Of a DNA stretch of 38,937 nt, positions 24,702-32,787 are shown in pieces. The stretch comes from SIG603 sp964369225 (GTDB lineage: Bacteria > Bacillota > Clostridia > Oscillospirales > Acutalibacteraceae): contig CAYJER010000020.1 of NCBI GenBank assembly GCA_964369225.1, positions 1-38,937 on the forward strand, read 5' to 3'. A program made the translations under genes and the position numbers. Numbering within the stretch: position 1 is the first letter of the stretch; each line of letters opens with the position of its first letter. The notes beneath the pieces are model-generated. The model was given only the letters and a program-made list of their open reading frames with translations, was not told the origin of the DNA and did not search any database.

Positions 24702-25090
24702 TATAGGTTAGTATATTATTCACAGGTGTTGATTACGATTTTTGATAAAAATTTAATTTGTAAAAATATATAAATTTTTGTAGGGTCGACCTGTTGTCAG
24801 ACGTGTTGATTATAAAATCATGCAACGTAGGGCAAGGGCTCTGCTCTTGCCGAAAACTAGGACTTTAAACGGACTTACGGCAAGAGCAGAGCCCTTGCCC
24901 TACATGGTTAAAATGTACAGTTTTAGATTTTACGTGGTACTACTCTATATTTAATTATTATATAAATTAGGCTATATCTCCTAGATTAGTGAGATATAGC
25001 CTATAATTAATTGTGTACAAATTGATTTTGGGCGCAGGCAATAAAACCGCAAATTCCAACTAACTTGTGGCGTCGAGCCTTCTCTACCTT
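24702..25090. repeat. Repeat-filled gap between convergent genes
   Basis: It contains a palindromic element with the core GGGCAAGGGCTCTGCTCTTG (24829-24905). Its end letters also differ from the norm (GTAGGGC instead of GTAGGGG), and the change is matched in the other arm. It also contains a 13-bp perfect hairpin (24968-25003) and a segment CGCAGGCAATAAAACC (25033-25048), the inverse of a 16-nt stretch found twice after dusB. No gene is seen. Confidence 0.8.
24968..25003. terminator. Long hairpin between rpiR-like gene and glgP, possible terminator
   Basis: TAGGCTATATCTC and GAGATATAGCCTA pair perfectly over 13 bp around a 10-nt loop. It lies between convergent genes and so could end transcription from both sides, but neither side has a strong T run. 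Confidence 0.5.
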
Positions 25091-27496
25091 TTATTTTAAA
25101 GAGTCGCCATGCCAAATTCTATCTTGATAATCTTTTATAGATCTATCTGATGCAAATATTCCTGCCTTGGCTGTGTTGATAAGTGACATTTTATTCCATC
25201 TGTCTCTGTCTGCATAGGCATCAATTATATTTTTTTGCGCTCTTGCGTATGAGTTAAAGTCTGCTAATGCCATGTAGTGGTCATTGTATACCAATGAGTC
25301 GAATAAAGAATAGAAATTTTCGCCTAAGCTATTGTTTCTAAGTGAATCTAATACATGATTTAAAGTTGAGTTATGCTCGTATAAATATCTAGGATTATAA
25401 CCTGAGTATCTTAGGCTATTTACCTCTGGTGTAGTCATACCAAATAGGAACATATTATCATCGCCTACTGCATCGTAAATCTCAACATTAGCGCCGTCTA
25501 GTGTACCTATTGTTATTGCACCGTTTATCATGAACTTCATGTTACTGGTTCCGCTTGCCTCTGTTCCAGCTAGAGAAATTTGCTCACTTATATCCGCCGC
25601 CGGAGTTAAAAGTTCTGCCCAAGTAACGCAGTAGTTCTCAACGAACACAATTTTTAGCTTGTCGCAAACGTCCTTGTCGTTTTCTATTACCTTAGCTAAT
25701 TTGCAGATAAACTTAATTATCTCTTTAGCGAAATAATACCCAGGAGCTGCCTTTGCACCAAAGAAATATGTCTTAGGAGTGTATGGAGCGTTTGGATTTT
25801 CTTTTAGATAATGATACAGAGAAAGAATATGCAATGCGTTCATGTGTTGACGCTTATACTCATGAAGTCTCTTAACTTGAACATCAAACACTGAATTAGG
25901 GTCAACTGTGATCTTTTGAGTTCTCTTTAAATAATCTGCAAGTCTTAACTTGTTGTTGTATTTAATCTTCTCAATTTGGTCTAAAACTGATTTATCGTCT
26001 GTGTACTTCATCAAGCCTTCAAGCTTTGAAGCGTCATAGATATATTCGTCGCCAATAAGCTCTGAAGTAAGTTTAGCCATTTCAGGGTTTGACTGATTAA
26101 ACCAACGTCTATGAGCTATACCGTTAGTTACATTTTTAAATCTTTCAGGATACTCTGTGTAGAAATCATGGAAGACAGAATTTTTTAATATATCACTGTG
26201 AAGTGCAGAAACACCATTAACACTGTGAGAAGCAATAACAGCCAAATTAGCCATCTTTACATAATTGTTGTTTAAAGGAGCCATTCTCCAAATTTTAGCC
26301 TCATCAACATTTTTAGCTCTCATTTCTTCCCAGAAACGTCTGTCGATCTCTTCAACAATTTGGTATATACGAGGTAGTCTGAACTTAAACATTTCACTGC
26401 TCCAGCTCTCTAACGCCTCTGACATAACTGTGTGATTAGTATAAGCAATAGTTTTTGTAGTAATTTCCCATGCTTTTTCCCATGAATAGCCACACTCATC
26501 AAGCATAATTCTCATAAGCTCTGGTATTGCTAAAACTGGGTGAGTATCGTTCATGTGAATTGCTGCTAATTCAGGAAGATTATCAAGTGAGCAATGAGCC
26601 ATTAAATGTCTCTTTACTATGTCTTGAATTGAGGCTGAAACTAGGAAATATTGTTGCTCTAGTCTTAATGTTTTTCCCTCTGTGTGGTTATCCTCTGGGT
26701 ATAAAACCTTAGTTATAGATTCGGCAATGGCATTTTGCTCTAATGATTTTAGGTAGTTACCACTGTTAAACAGTTTCATGTCAAAGTTATTGCTAACAGA
26801 CTTCCAAATTCTTAATACACTTACACCCTTACCGCCGTAGCCTGCAATATACATGTCATAAGGAACCGCTGTAATGACTGTAGCATCTCTGTGAATTACA
26901 GTGTGATATTCATCATGCCATACCTCTTCTGGGTATCCACCGAATTTAACCTCTACTGAGCTTTCGTCTACCTTTTGTAGCCAAACTTCTCCGCCTGGTA
27001 GCCAGAAGTCAGGCAACTCTGTTTGCCAACCCTCAATAAGTTTTTGTTTGAAAATGCCGTACTCATAGCGTAATGAGTAACCCATGGCTGGATATTCACC
27101 TGTTGCCAAGCCATCCATAAAACAAGCTGCCAGTCTTCCAAGACCGCCGTTTCCTAAACCTGCATCTGGTTCTTGCTCATAAAGTGTTTCAAGTTTAATG
27201 TCAAGGTTCTCAAGTGCCTCATCAAAAACGCCTTCAAGACCTAAATTAAACAGATTATTTTTAAGTGATCTTCCTAGCAAAAATTCCATACACAAGTAGT
27301 ACACTTTTTTTGTGCCAGTTTCGTCTGCCTTTGTCATAAATTCGCTACGATTTTGAGCTAAAATATCTCTTGTAATAAGAACGATAGCCTTATATAATTC
27401 CTCTGCGCTTGCGTTAGTGCTGTTTACTCCGAATTGTTGGCTAAGTTTTGATTCTATGGCATTTAACGCCTCTTTAGCTGTAAAGTTGTTATTCAT
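25091..27496 (-). CDS. glgP: Glycogen/starch/maltodextrin phosphorylase
   Basis: This roughly 801-residue GT35 phosphorylase releases glucose-1-phosphate from alpha-1,4-glucans. Signatures include VYYLCMEFLLGRSLKNNLFN, the glycine-rich GLGNGGLGRLAACFMDGLAT and the PLP-lysine region EASGTSNMKFMINGAITIGT then LDGANVE. The length is normal for the family. The start is ATG 27496 with AAAAGGAG 7 nt upstream; 21 upstream in-frame codons lack an SD. No glycogen synthesis genes are in the window. It is probably a single-gene unit with a promoter in the AT-rich region at 27500-27700. Confidence 0.95.
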   Translation of the reverse strand: MNNNFTAKEALNAIESKLSQQFGVNSTNASAEELYKAIVLITRDILAQNRSEFMTKADETGTKKVYYLCMEFLLGRSLKNNLFNLGLEGVFDEALENLDIKLETLYEQEPDAGLGNGGLGRLAACFMDGLATGEYPAMGYSLRYEYGIFKQKLIEGWQTELPDFWLPGGEVWLQKVDESSVEVKFGGYPEEVWHDEYHTVIHRDATVITAVPYDMYIAGYGGKGVSVLRIWKSVSNNFDMKLFNSGNYLKSLEQNAIAESITKVLYPEDNHTEGKTLRLEQQYFLVSASIQDIVKRHLMAHCSLDNLPELAAIHMNDTHPVLAIPELMRIMLDECGYSWEKAWEITTKTIAYTNHTVMSEALESWSSEMFKFRLPRIYQIVEEIDRRFWEEMRAKNVDEAKIWRMAPLNNNYVKMANLAVIASHSVNGVSALHSDILKNSVFHDFYTEYPERFKNVTNGIAHRRWFNQSNPEMAKLTSELIGDEYIYDASKLEGLMKYTDDKSVLDQIEKIKYNNKLRLADYLKRTQKITVDPNSVFDVQVKRLHEYKRQHMNALHILSLYHYLKENPNAPYTPKTYFFGAKAAPGYYFAKEIIKFICKLAKVIENDKDVCDKLKIVFVENYCVTWAELLTPAADISEQISLAGTEASGTSNMKFMINGAITIGTLDGANVEIYDAVGDDNMFLFGMTTPEVNSLRYSGYNPRYLYEHNSTLNHVLDSLRNNSLGENFYSLFDSLVYNDHYMALADFNSYARAQKNIIDAYADRDRWNKMSLINTAKAGIFASDRSIKDYQDRIWHGDSLK

Positions 27497-27749
27497 AGTA
27501 ATTCTCCTTTTATTATGCAGTTTAACATATTTAGTATTCAAACAATGCTCTATAGTCATCTCATATAGTATAGTTTATACTAATTTACGCAGAAATACAA
27601 GTGTAAGTACCTACAAATTTTTCTTACTTTTTTTAGCACCACCAATAATATATACAAAAATTTTATTGCTTTTTTATCAACTATGCTTAAATTTATAAAA
27701 TTTATATTTGTTTTAGTATTTCTTATAAATATATATTATCAAATTAGCC
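27497..27749. other. AT-rich divergent intergenic region without repeats
   Basis: This stretch between glgP and the U32 gene carries none of the palindromic repeats seen elsewhere. On the minus strand TATACT (about 27564-27569) could be a -10 box for glgP, but I find no good -35. Otherwise I see nothing. Confidence 0.4.
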
Positions 27750-27778
27750 TTGAAAAATCAAGCTTTTTATGTTAAAAT
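27750..27778 (+). promoter_or_regulatory. Predicted promoter for the U32 gene
   Basis: TTGAAA (27750-27755), 17 nt, then TAAAAT (27773-27778). Transcription from here would give a 5' leader of about 140 nt that ends with the hairpin leader described next. Confidence 0.5.
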
Positions 27779-27849
27779 AAAGTAAAACTTAATGTAAACC
27801 ATACACATATATATGCTAAAGTGAATAAATAAAAAATGTAAAATAATAG

Positions 27850-27923
27850 CGAAAGGACAGTCATGGGGAACTTTCCCGAAATTTTTATCGCATTTATGCG
27901 GCAAAAATGACAAGGTCATAAGT
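27850..27923 (+). promoter_or_regulatory. Hairpin leader, copy C (upstream of the U32 gene)
   Basis: AAAGGA (27852-27857), CAGTCATG, hairpin GGGA/TCCC with the loop changed to ACTT, hairpin CGCA-TTTA-TGCG with TTTTT/AAAAA flanks, and hairpin ATGAC-AAG-GTCAT immediately before the ATG at 27924. Compared with copy A the loops differ while the stems are kept. The four-codon upstream ORF (Met-Thr-Arg-Ser, stop) is retained. Confidence 0.7.
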
Positions 27924-30011
27924 ATGGAGATATTAGCCCCTGTCGGCTCACCAGAAGTAGTAGCGCCGGCTGTATTTTCGGGTGCAGATGCCATTTATGT
28001 AGGCATGAAGCAATTTAGTGCAAGAGACAGTGCAGGAAACTTTTCTAATGAAGAGCTAAAAAAATGTACTGAATTTTGTCATGCCCGTGACGTAAAAGTG
28101 TTTGTCGCAATAAATGTACTCATTAAAGATAACGAGATTGAAGAAGTCTTAAAAGCTGTAAAATTTTTGTGTGAAATAGCAGTCGATGCCATAATCGTGC
28201 AAGACATGGGACTTTTTTATCTGCTTAAAAAATGTTGCGAAGATATGCCTATTCATTGCTCTACTCAAATGAGCCTATCTTGTAAAAGTGCTGTAAGCCT
28301 TTTAGAAACTCTGGGTGCCCAAAGGGCGGTTTTAGCAAGAGAAATGAGTTTTGAAGAAATTAAAAAAGTAAAAAATAACACAAACCTAGAACTAGAGGTC
28401 TTTGTGCATGGTGCTATGTGCATGTGCGTCTCTGGTCAATGCTATTTTAGTGCAATGCTCGGCTCTAGAAGTGGTAACCGTGGAAAATGTGCACAAACTT
28501 GCAGACTGCCTTTTTGGAGTTCAAATTATGAAAACGCACTAAGTCTTAAAGATTTAAGCTATGTTAAAAATCTTAAAGATTTAGAAAGAGTCGGTATTAC
28601 TTCTGCTAAAATCGAAGGAAGAATGAAGCGTGAGGAATATGTAAGCATGGCTGTAAAGGCTTGTAACTCCTCACTTGAAAATGATATATTAGATGAAGAA
28701 ATCATGCAAAATCTTAAGAATGTTTTTTCAAGATCAGGCTTTACCAGTGGCTATTTTGATGCCGAGATAAACCATAATATGTTTGGAATTAGAACAAAAG
28801 AAGACGTACTCAAAAGTAATTCAGAGCTTTATGGTAAAATTCATGATTTTTATAGAAACGAATATAAACGAGTTCCGCTTGACATAAAAATAAAATTTAA
28901 GCAAAACAGTTACCCTGTTGTGTCTGCCAGTGACACTTTAGGAAACACTGCTATAATCACAGGTGAAAACAAGCCCCAAAAGGCAAAAGTTAAGGCTATG
29001 AGCAAAGAAGATTTAGAAAACAGATTTAGCAAATTAGGTTCAACACAGTTCTATGTTAATTCGATAAAAATCGACACAGACGAAGACTCTGTTTTACCTG
29101 TTTCACAAATCAACGAGTTACGAAGAAAAATGTGCCAGAGCTTGTCAGAACTAAAGTCTAAAAGAAAATCAATAGACTTTAAAGAGCCTAAAATAGACTT
29201 GCCTAAAAGAGAGCTTTCAGAGTTTACTTTAAGGGCAGAATTTAATAATTTTGAGCAAATCCCCGAGGATGTTTCAATGTTTGAGTATATATATCTTCCT
29301 TTACACTGTGAACAAAAAAACTTTGAAGAACTTCTTGAAAAAGGTGTAAAACTTTGTGCAATAATGCCTAAAATTAATTTTTATAGTGATGAAACTATTG
29401 CAAAAAAAGTTAAAACGCTTTATAATATAGGTGTAGAACATTTTGCCTGTGGAAATTTATATGCTGTCAAAATTATAAAAGATATTGGAGCTAAAATCCA
29501 CGGACAATACTCCCTAAATGCGATTAATTCATACAGTGTTAAACAGTTTGAAGAATTAGGAATTGAAGACTTAGAAATGTCGTTCGAGATTAAAGACACA
29601 GAGTTATATAATATTAAATCTAATGCAAAATTGGGATTGATGATTTACGGAAGACAATCTCTTATGCTAACTCGTGCATGTCCTGTTAAAACAAATGACA
29701 AAAGCTGTCTTGACTGCAAGGGTACGCAAACTTTAAGAGATAGAAAAGACATAGAGTTTCCTGTAATATGTAATAAATTTTCGGGCGAAAATATAAATAA
29801 AGATAAATTTGACTTTTATGCAGAAATACTAAACAGCACTCCACTTTGTTTATCCGATAGGATAAAAGAGATAAAAAACGCAGATTTTGGAATAATTAGG
29901 TTTACTGTGGAAAACTCTGTTGAAATAGTTGATATTATCAGCGACCTAATTCGACATAAAAACCCTAATAAAACCTATACTCGTGGGCTTTTTTACAGGG
30001 GTATCTTATAA
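27924..30011 (+). CDS. U32-family protein, RlhA-type 23S rRNA hydroxylation enzyme
   Basis: This 695-residue U32 protein was named as a peptidase, but its closest characterised relatives (RlhA) are needed for hydroxylation of a 23S rRNA cytidine. The U32 core is clear: EILAPVGSPEVVAPAVFSGA at the N-terminus, HCSTQMSLSC, and the signature FVHGAMCMCVSGQCYFSAML followed by GSRSGNRGKCAQTCRLPF, with conserved cysteines. A middle DUF3656-type region and a C-terminal Cys-rich segment (RACPVKTNDKSCLDCKGTQT) complete the long form. The start ATG is set by the hairpin leader with AAGG 8 nt upstream. It leads a plus-strand series that continues with dut, rpe and dusB. Confidence 0.85.
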   Translation: MEILAPVGSPEVVAPAVFSGADAIYVGMKQFSARDSAGNFSNEELKKCTEFCHARDVKVFVAINVLIKDNEIEEVLKAVKFLCEIAVDAIIVQDMGLFYLLKKCCEDMPIHCSTQMSLSCKSAVSLLETLGAQRAVLAREMSFEEIKKVKNNTNLELEVFVHGAMCMCVSGQCYFSAMLGSRSGNRGKCAQTCRLPFWSSNYENALSLKDLSYVKNLKDLERVGITSAKIEGRMKREEYVSMAVKACNSSLENDILDEEIMQNLKNVFSRSGFTSGYFDAEINHNMFGIRTKEDVLKSNSELYGKIHDFYRNEYKRVPLDIKIKFKQNSYPVVSASDTLGNTAIITGENKPQKAKVKAMSKEDLENRFSKLGSTQFYVNSIKIDTDEDSVLPVSQINELRRKMCQSLSELKSKRKSIDFKEPKIDLPKRELSEFTLRAEFNNFEQIPEDVSMFEYIYLPLHCEQKNFEELLEKGVKLCAIMPKINFYSDETIAKKVKTLYNIGVEHFACGNLYAVKIIKDIGAKIHGQYSLNAINSYSVKQFEELGIEDLEMSFEIKDTELYNIKSNAKLGLMIYGRQSLMLTRACPVKTNDKSCLDCKGTQTLRDRKDIEFPVICNKFSGENINKDKFDFYAEILNSTPLCLSDRIKEIKNADFGIIRFTVENSVEIVDIISDLIRHKNPNKTYTRGLFYRGIL

Positions 30012-30092
30012 CTGTTGAAAACAAGGTGGAAAGTGTTGAAAACCTGTTGAAACACTGTTAAAACATCAATATTTGACGAAACGGAGAATAAT
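30012..30092 (+). promoter_or_regulatory. Phased TGTTGAAAAC repeats upstream of dut
   Basis: Related 9- to 10-mers start at 30013 (TGTTGAAAAC), about 30025 (GGTGGAAAG), 30034 (TGTTGAAAAC), 30045 (TGTTGAAAC) and 30056 (TGTTAAAAC), roughly one helical turn apart. This could be a protein-binding array or simply a degenerate tandem repeat. Confidence 0.4.
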
Positions 30093-30530
30093 TTGGATAC
30101 ATTAGAAATATTAAAACTTAAAGACTCGGCGGTAATACCTACAAGAGCTAGTTCAATGAGTGCCGGGTTGGATCTTTTTGCGTGTTTAGAAAAACCTTTA
30201 GAATTAAATCCTAATCAGAGAACACTTGTTCCTACAGGAATTGCAATAAAATTGCCTGAGAATACCGCAGGCCTTGTGTATGCTAGAAGCGGACTTAGCA
30301 CAAAGCATGGCATACATCTAACAAACGGAGTTGGTGTCATAGATGCCGATTACAGGGGCGAGTTAAAGATAGCTGTTCATAATTTAAGTGAAAACAGTTA
30401 CACTATTAATCCAAACGATAGAATTGCGCAACTTGTTGTAACACCTATATTATTCCCAGAAATTTTAGAAGTAACAAATTTAGATGAAACAGACCGTGGC
30501 ACAGGCGGATTTGGTAGCACAAGCAGATAA
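30093..30530 (+). CDS. dut: dUTP diphosphatase
   Basis: This 145-residue trimeric-type dUTPase hydrolyses dUTP to dUMP and keeps uracil out of DNA. All five motifs are recognisable: SMSAGLDLFA (1), YARSGLSTKHG (2), GVIDADYRGELKIAVHN (3), PNDRIAQLVV (4) and RGTGGFGSTSR (5). The start is TTG at 30093 with CGGAGAA 5 nt upstream. It is followed 11 nt later by rpe. Confidence 0.95.
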   Translation: MDTLEILKLKDSAVIPTRASSMSAGLDLFACLEKPLELNPNQRTLVPTGIAIKLPENTAGLVYARSGLSTKHGIHLTNGVGVIDADYRGELKIAVHNLSENSYTINPNDRIAQLVVTPILFPEILEVTNLDETDRGTGGFGSTSR

Positions 30531-30541
30531 GGAGAATATTA

Positions 30542-31171
30542 ATGAAGATAGCACCCTCCCTTTTAGCGGCAGATTTCACAAGACTTCATGAGGAAATTGA
30601 AAAAATAAAGAATGCCGACATGCTTCACCTAGATATAATGGACGGGCATTTTGTTCCTAATATCAGTTTTGGTGCCGAAGTTGTAAGGCAAATTAGAAAA
30701 ATATGCGACCTAGAGTTTGATGTTCACCTAATGCTTAGTCGTCCAATGAATTATATAGAGCGTTTTGCAAATGCAGGCGCAGATATTATTGCTGTGCATA
30801 TTGAATGCAAAGACAATATATTAGAGGTAATCGAAAAAATTAAAAGTTTCTCTGTGAAACCAGCCTTGGTTATAAAACCTGATACTCCTGTGGAATCTGT
30901 TTTTCCTTACCTCGATAAAATTCACATGGTGCTTGTTATGACAGTAGAACCAGGGTTTGGCGGACAGTCTATGATGGTAGAACACGTCGAGAAGGTAAGA
31001 ATTATCAAAGAGAAATCTCCTAATACATTGGTAGAGCTTGACGGTGGAATAGGAAGAGAAAATATTCATCTTTGTACCCTTGCAGATATCTGTGTTTGTG
31101 GAACATCTGTGTTTTCAGCTGAAAATCCAAGCCTTGAGATAGAATACCTTAAAACAGGAGGCAAAGCGTGA
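30542..31171 (+). CDS. rpe: Ribulose-phosphate 3-epimerase
   Basis: This 209-residue TIM-barrel enzyme interconverts ribulose-5-phosphate and xylulose-5-phosphate in the pentose phosphate pathway. Motifs are IAPSLLAADFTRL, LHLDIMDGHFVPNISFG (metal and substrate binding), VDVHLM-type FDVHLMLSRP, MTVEPGFGGQ and VELDGGIGREN. The SD AAGGAG lies 7 nt before the ATG. Its TGA overlaps the GTG start of dusB by 4 nt. Confidence 0.95.
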   Translation: MKIAPSLLAADFTRLHEEIEKIKNADMLHLDIMDGHFVPNISFGAEVVRQIRKICDLEFDVHLMLSRPMNYIERFANAGADIIAVHIECKDNILEVIEKIKSFSVKPALVIKPDTPVESVFPYLDKIHMVLVMTVEPGFGGQSMMVEHVEKVRIIKEKSPNTLVELDGGIGRENIHLCTLADICVCGTSVFSAENPSLEIEYLKTGGKA

Positions 31172-32142
31172 AAATAGGCAATTTTGAAACTTCTGGCAAG
31201 GCAATTCTAGCCCCTATGGCTGGGGTGACAGATGCAAGCTACAGAAATGTGTGTTATGGCTTTGGCTCAGCCTTTACAGTCACAGAAATGGTGTCTGCTA
31301 GGGCATTAATATATAATTACAAAAAAACTCACGACATTTTAGACTTAAGCCACGACAAAGGTCCTTGTGCTATTCAAATTTTTGGTGAAGTTCCAGAAAT
31401 TATGGCAGAGGCGGCAGTCATTGCAAGCGAGCAAAAACCAATTTTTATAGACATAAACATGGGATGCCCTGTTCCAAAAATAGCAGGAAACAACTGTGGT
31501 TCTGCATTAATGAAAAACCCTAAACTTTGTGGTGAAATAGTAAACGCAATGAAAAAGGCTGTAAATTTGCCTATTACAGTCAAAATTCGCAAAGGCTGGG
31601 ACTCTAACAGCGTAAACGCTGTAGAAGTTGCAAAAATCTGTGAAGACAACGGAGCAGATGCTATTTTTTTACACGGAAGAACTAAAGAGCAGATGTATAA
31701 GCCATTTGCCGACTGGAGCATAGTTAAAGAAGTAAAGCAAGCAGTTTCAATTCCTGTAATTGGAAACGGCGATGTAATCGACGGAATTTCAGCCTCTAAA
31801 ATGCTTTCAGAGACAAACTGTGATGCAGTCATGGTAGGCAGGGCAGCACTCGGAAATCCATTTGTGTTTGCTAATATTAATGCCATGCTCGGAAGCCGTG
31901 AAATTGTAATGCCAGAACCTCCCCTATCTAAAAAAATCCTTGTAATAAGAGAACATATATCCCAAATGTGCCTTTTAAAAGGCGAGGAAAAAGCCATGCG
32001 AGAAGCCAGAAAACACATAGCTTGGTATATTCACGGAATAAAAGGAGCAGCCGAGTTTAGAAAACGCTCTGGACAACTTACAAGCCTTAAAGATTTAGAC
32101 GAATTATTATTCGACATCAGTCGGGTAGCCCCCAATCCTTAG
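31168..32142 (+). CDS. dusB: tRNA-dihydrouridine synthase
   Basis: This 324-residue FMN enzyme reduces uridines in tRNA. It shows APMAGVTDASYR (FMN loop), IDINMGCPVPKIAGNNCGSA with the catalytic Cys, VKIRKGWD, FLHGRTKEQMY and IPVIGNGDV with VMVGRAALGNP (phosphate binding). It belongs to the DusB group of Firmicutes. The start is GTG at 31168 inside the end of rpe, with AGGAGG just upstream. Its last 14 codons lie inside a 261-bp direct duplication, and the second copy follows at 32367. Confidence 0.93.
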   Translation: MKIGNFETSGKAILAPMAGVTDASYRNVCYGFGSAFTVTEMVSARALIYNYKKTHDILDLSHDKGPCAIQIFGEVPEIMAEAAVIASEQKPIFIDINMGCPVPKIAGNNCGSALMKNPKLCGEIVNAMKKAVNLPITVKIRKGWDSNSVNAVEVAKICEDNGADAIFLHGRTKEQMYKPFADWSIVKEVKQAVSIPVIGNGDVIDGISASKMLSETNCDAVMVGRAALGNPFVFANINAMLGSREIVMPEPPLSKKILVIREHISQMCLLKGEEKAMREARKHIAWYIHGIKGAAEFRKRSGQLTSLKDLDELLFDISRVAPNP

Positions 32143-32627
32143 AAAATAAGCAATCTTAATTCGTTAAAATTTACATACTAATGTAGGGGCGGATATTATC
32201 CGCCTGTGAAATTTAGATGAAATTACGGGCTTTTTAGGCGGATAATATCCGCCCCTACATGACTGAATTTTCCTAATCAACACGTCTGGGACGGGTACCC
32301 CGACAGGCAATTCACACACCTAGCTAATGTGAGTTTATGGTTTTATTGCCTGCGTCCGAAATATTCACGAATTATTATTCGACATCAGTCGGGTAGCCCC
32401 CAATCCTTAGAAAATAAGCAATCTTAATTCGTTAAAATTTACATACTAATGTAGGGGCGGATATTATCCGCCTGTGAAATTTAGATGAAATTACGGGCTT
32501 TTTAGGCGGATAATATCCGCCCCTACATGACTGAATTTTCCTAATCAACACGTCTGGGACGGGTACCCCGACAGGCAATTCACACACCTAGCTAATGTGA
32601 GTTTATGGTTTTATTGCCTGCGTCCGA
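32099..32627. repeat. Perfect 261-bp direct duplication including the dusB 3' end
   Basis: Bases 32099-32359 and 32367-32627 appear identical by eye and are separated by the 7-nt spacer AATATTC. Each copy contains the final 14 codons and stop of dusB, a GGATATTATCC-core palindrome (32181-32260 and 32449-32528), and a hairpin-forming segment ending GGTTTTATTGCCTGCG. The second dusB tail has no start and is a non-coding remnant. It could be a recent tandem duplication or an assembly artefact. Confidence 0.85.
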
Positions 32628-32732
32628 TAAATACAATATTTTAAATTCAAAATCCTTTAATCAAAAAATCCGCAAGGATTTTCACATGAACTTTTCACTA
32701 TTCATTTTTCACTCTTCACTAAGTTCTAAGGC
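32628..32732. repeat. Inverted copy of the GTGAAAAGTG / TTGCGGATTTT repeat
   Basis: AAAATCC-GCAA-GGATTTT (about 32665-32682) followed by CACTATTCATTTTTCACTCT is the reverse complement of the repeats at about 8140-8197 and 12714-12755. No gene is seen here. Confidence 0.7.
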
Positions 32733-32761
32733 TTGAGACCATCTCCTACATCAATCATATT
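32733..32761 (+). promoter_or_regulatory. Possible promoter for the MATE transporter gene
   Basis: TTGAGA (32733-32738), 17 nt, then CATATT (32756-32761), 27 nt before the ATG. Confidence 0.35.
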
Positions 32762-32787
32762 TAAACAAAAGAAAGGTAAGTCATTTT

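Noticed and set aside
27497..27559. Longer N-terminus for glgP
   Set aside because: The extra 21 codons lack an SD, and the ATG at 27496 has a strong one.
27767..27994. Minus-strand open frame over the start of the U32 gene
   Set aside because: It is antisense to the clear U32 N-terminus and its hairpin leader, with no family resemblance.
30542..32142. Antisense open frames over rpe and dusB
   Set aside because: They are shadows of strongly conserved plus-strand genes and have no SD or recognisable motifs.
32367..32410. Second short dusB gene
   Set aside because: It is only the duplicated 3' tail with no start codon or upstream coding region.
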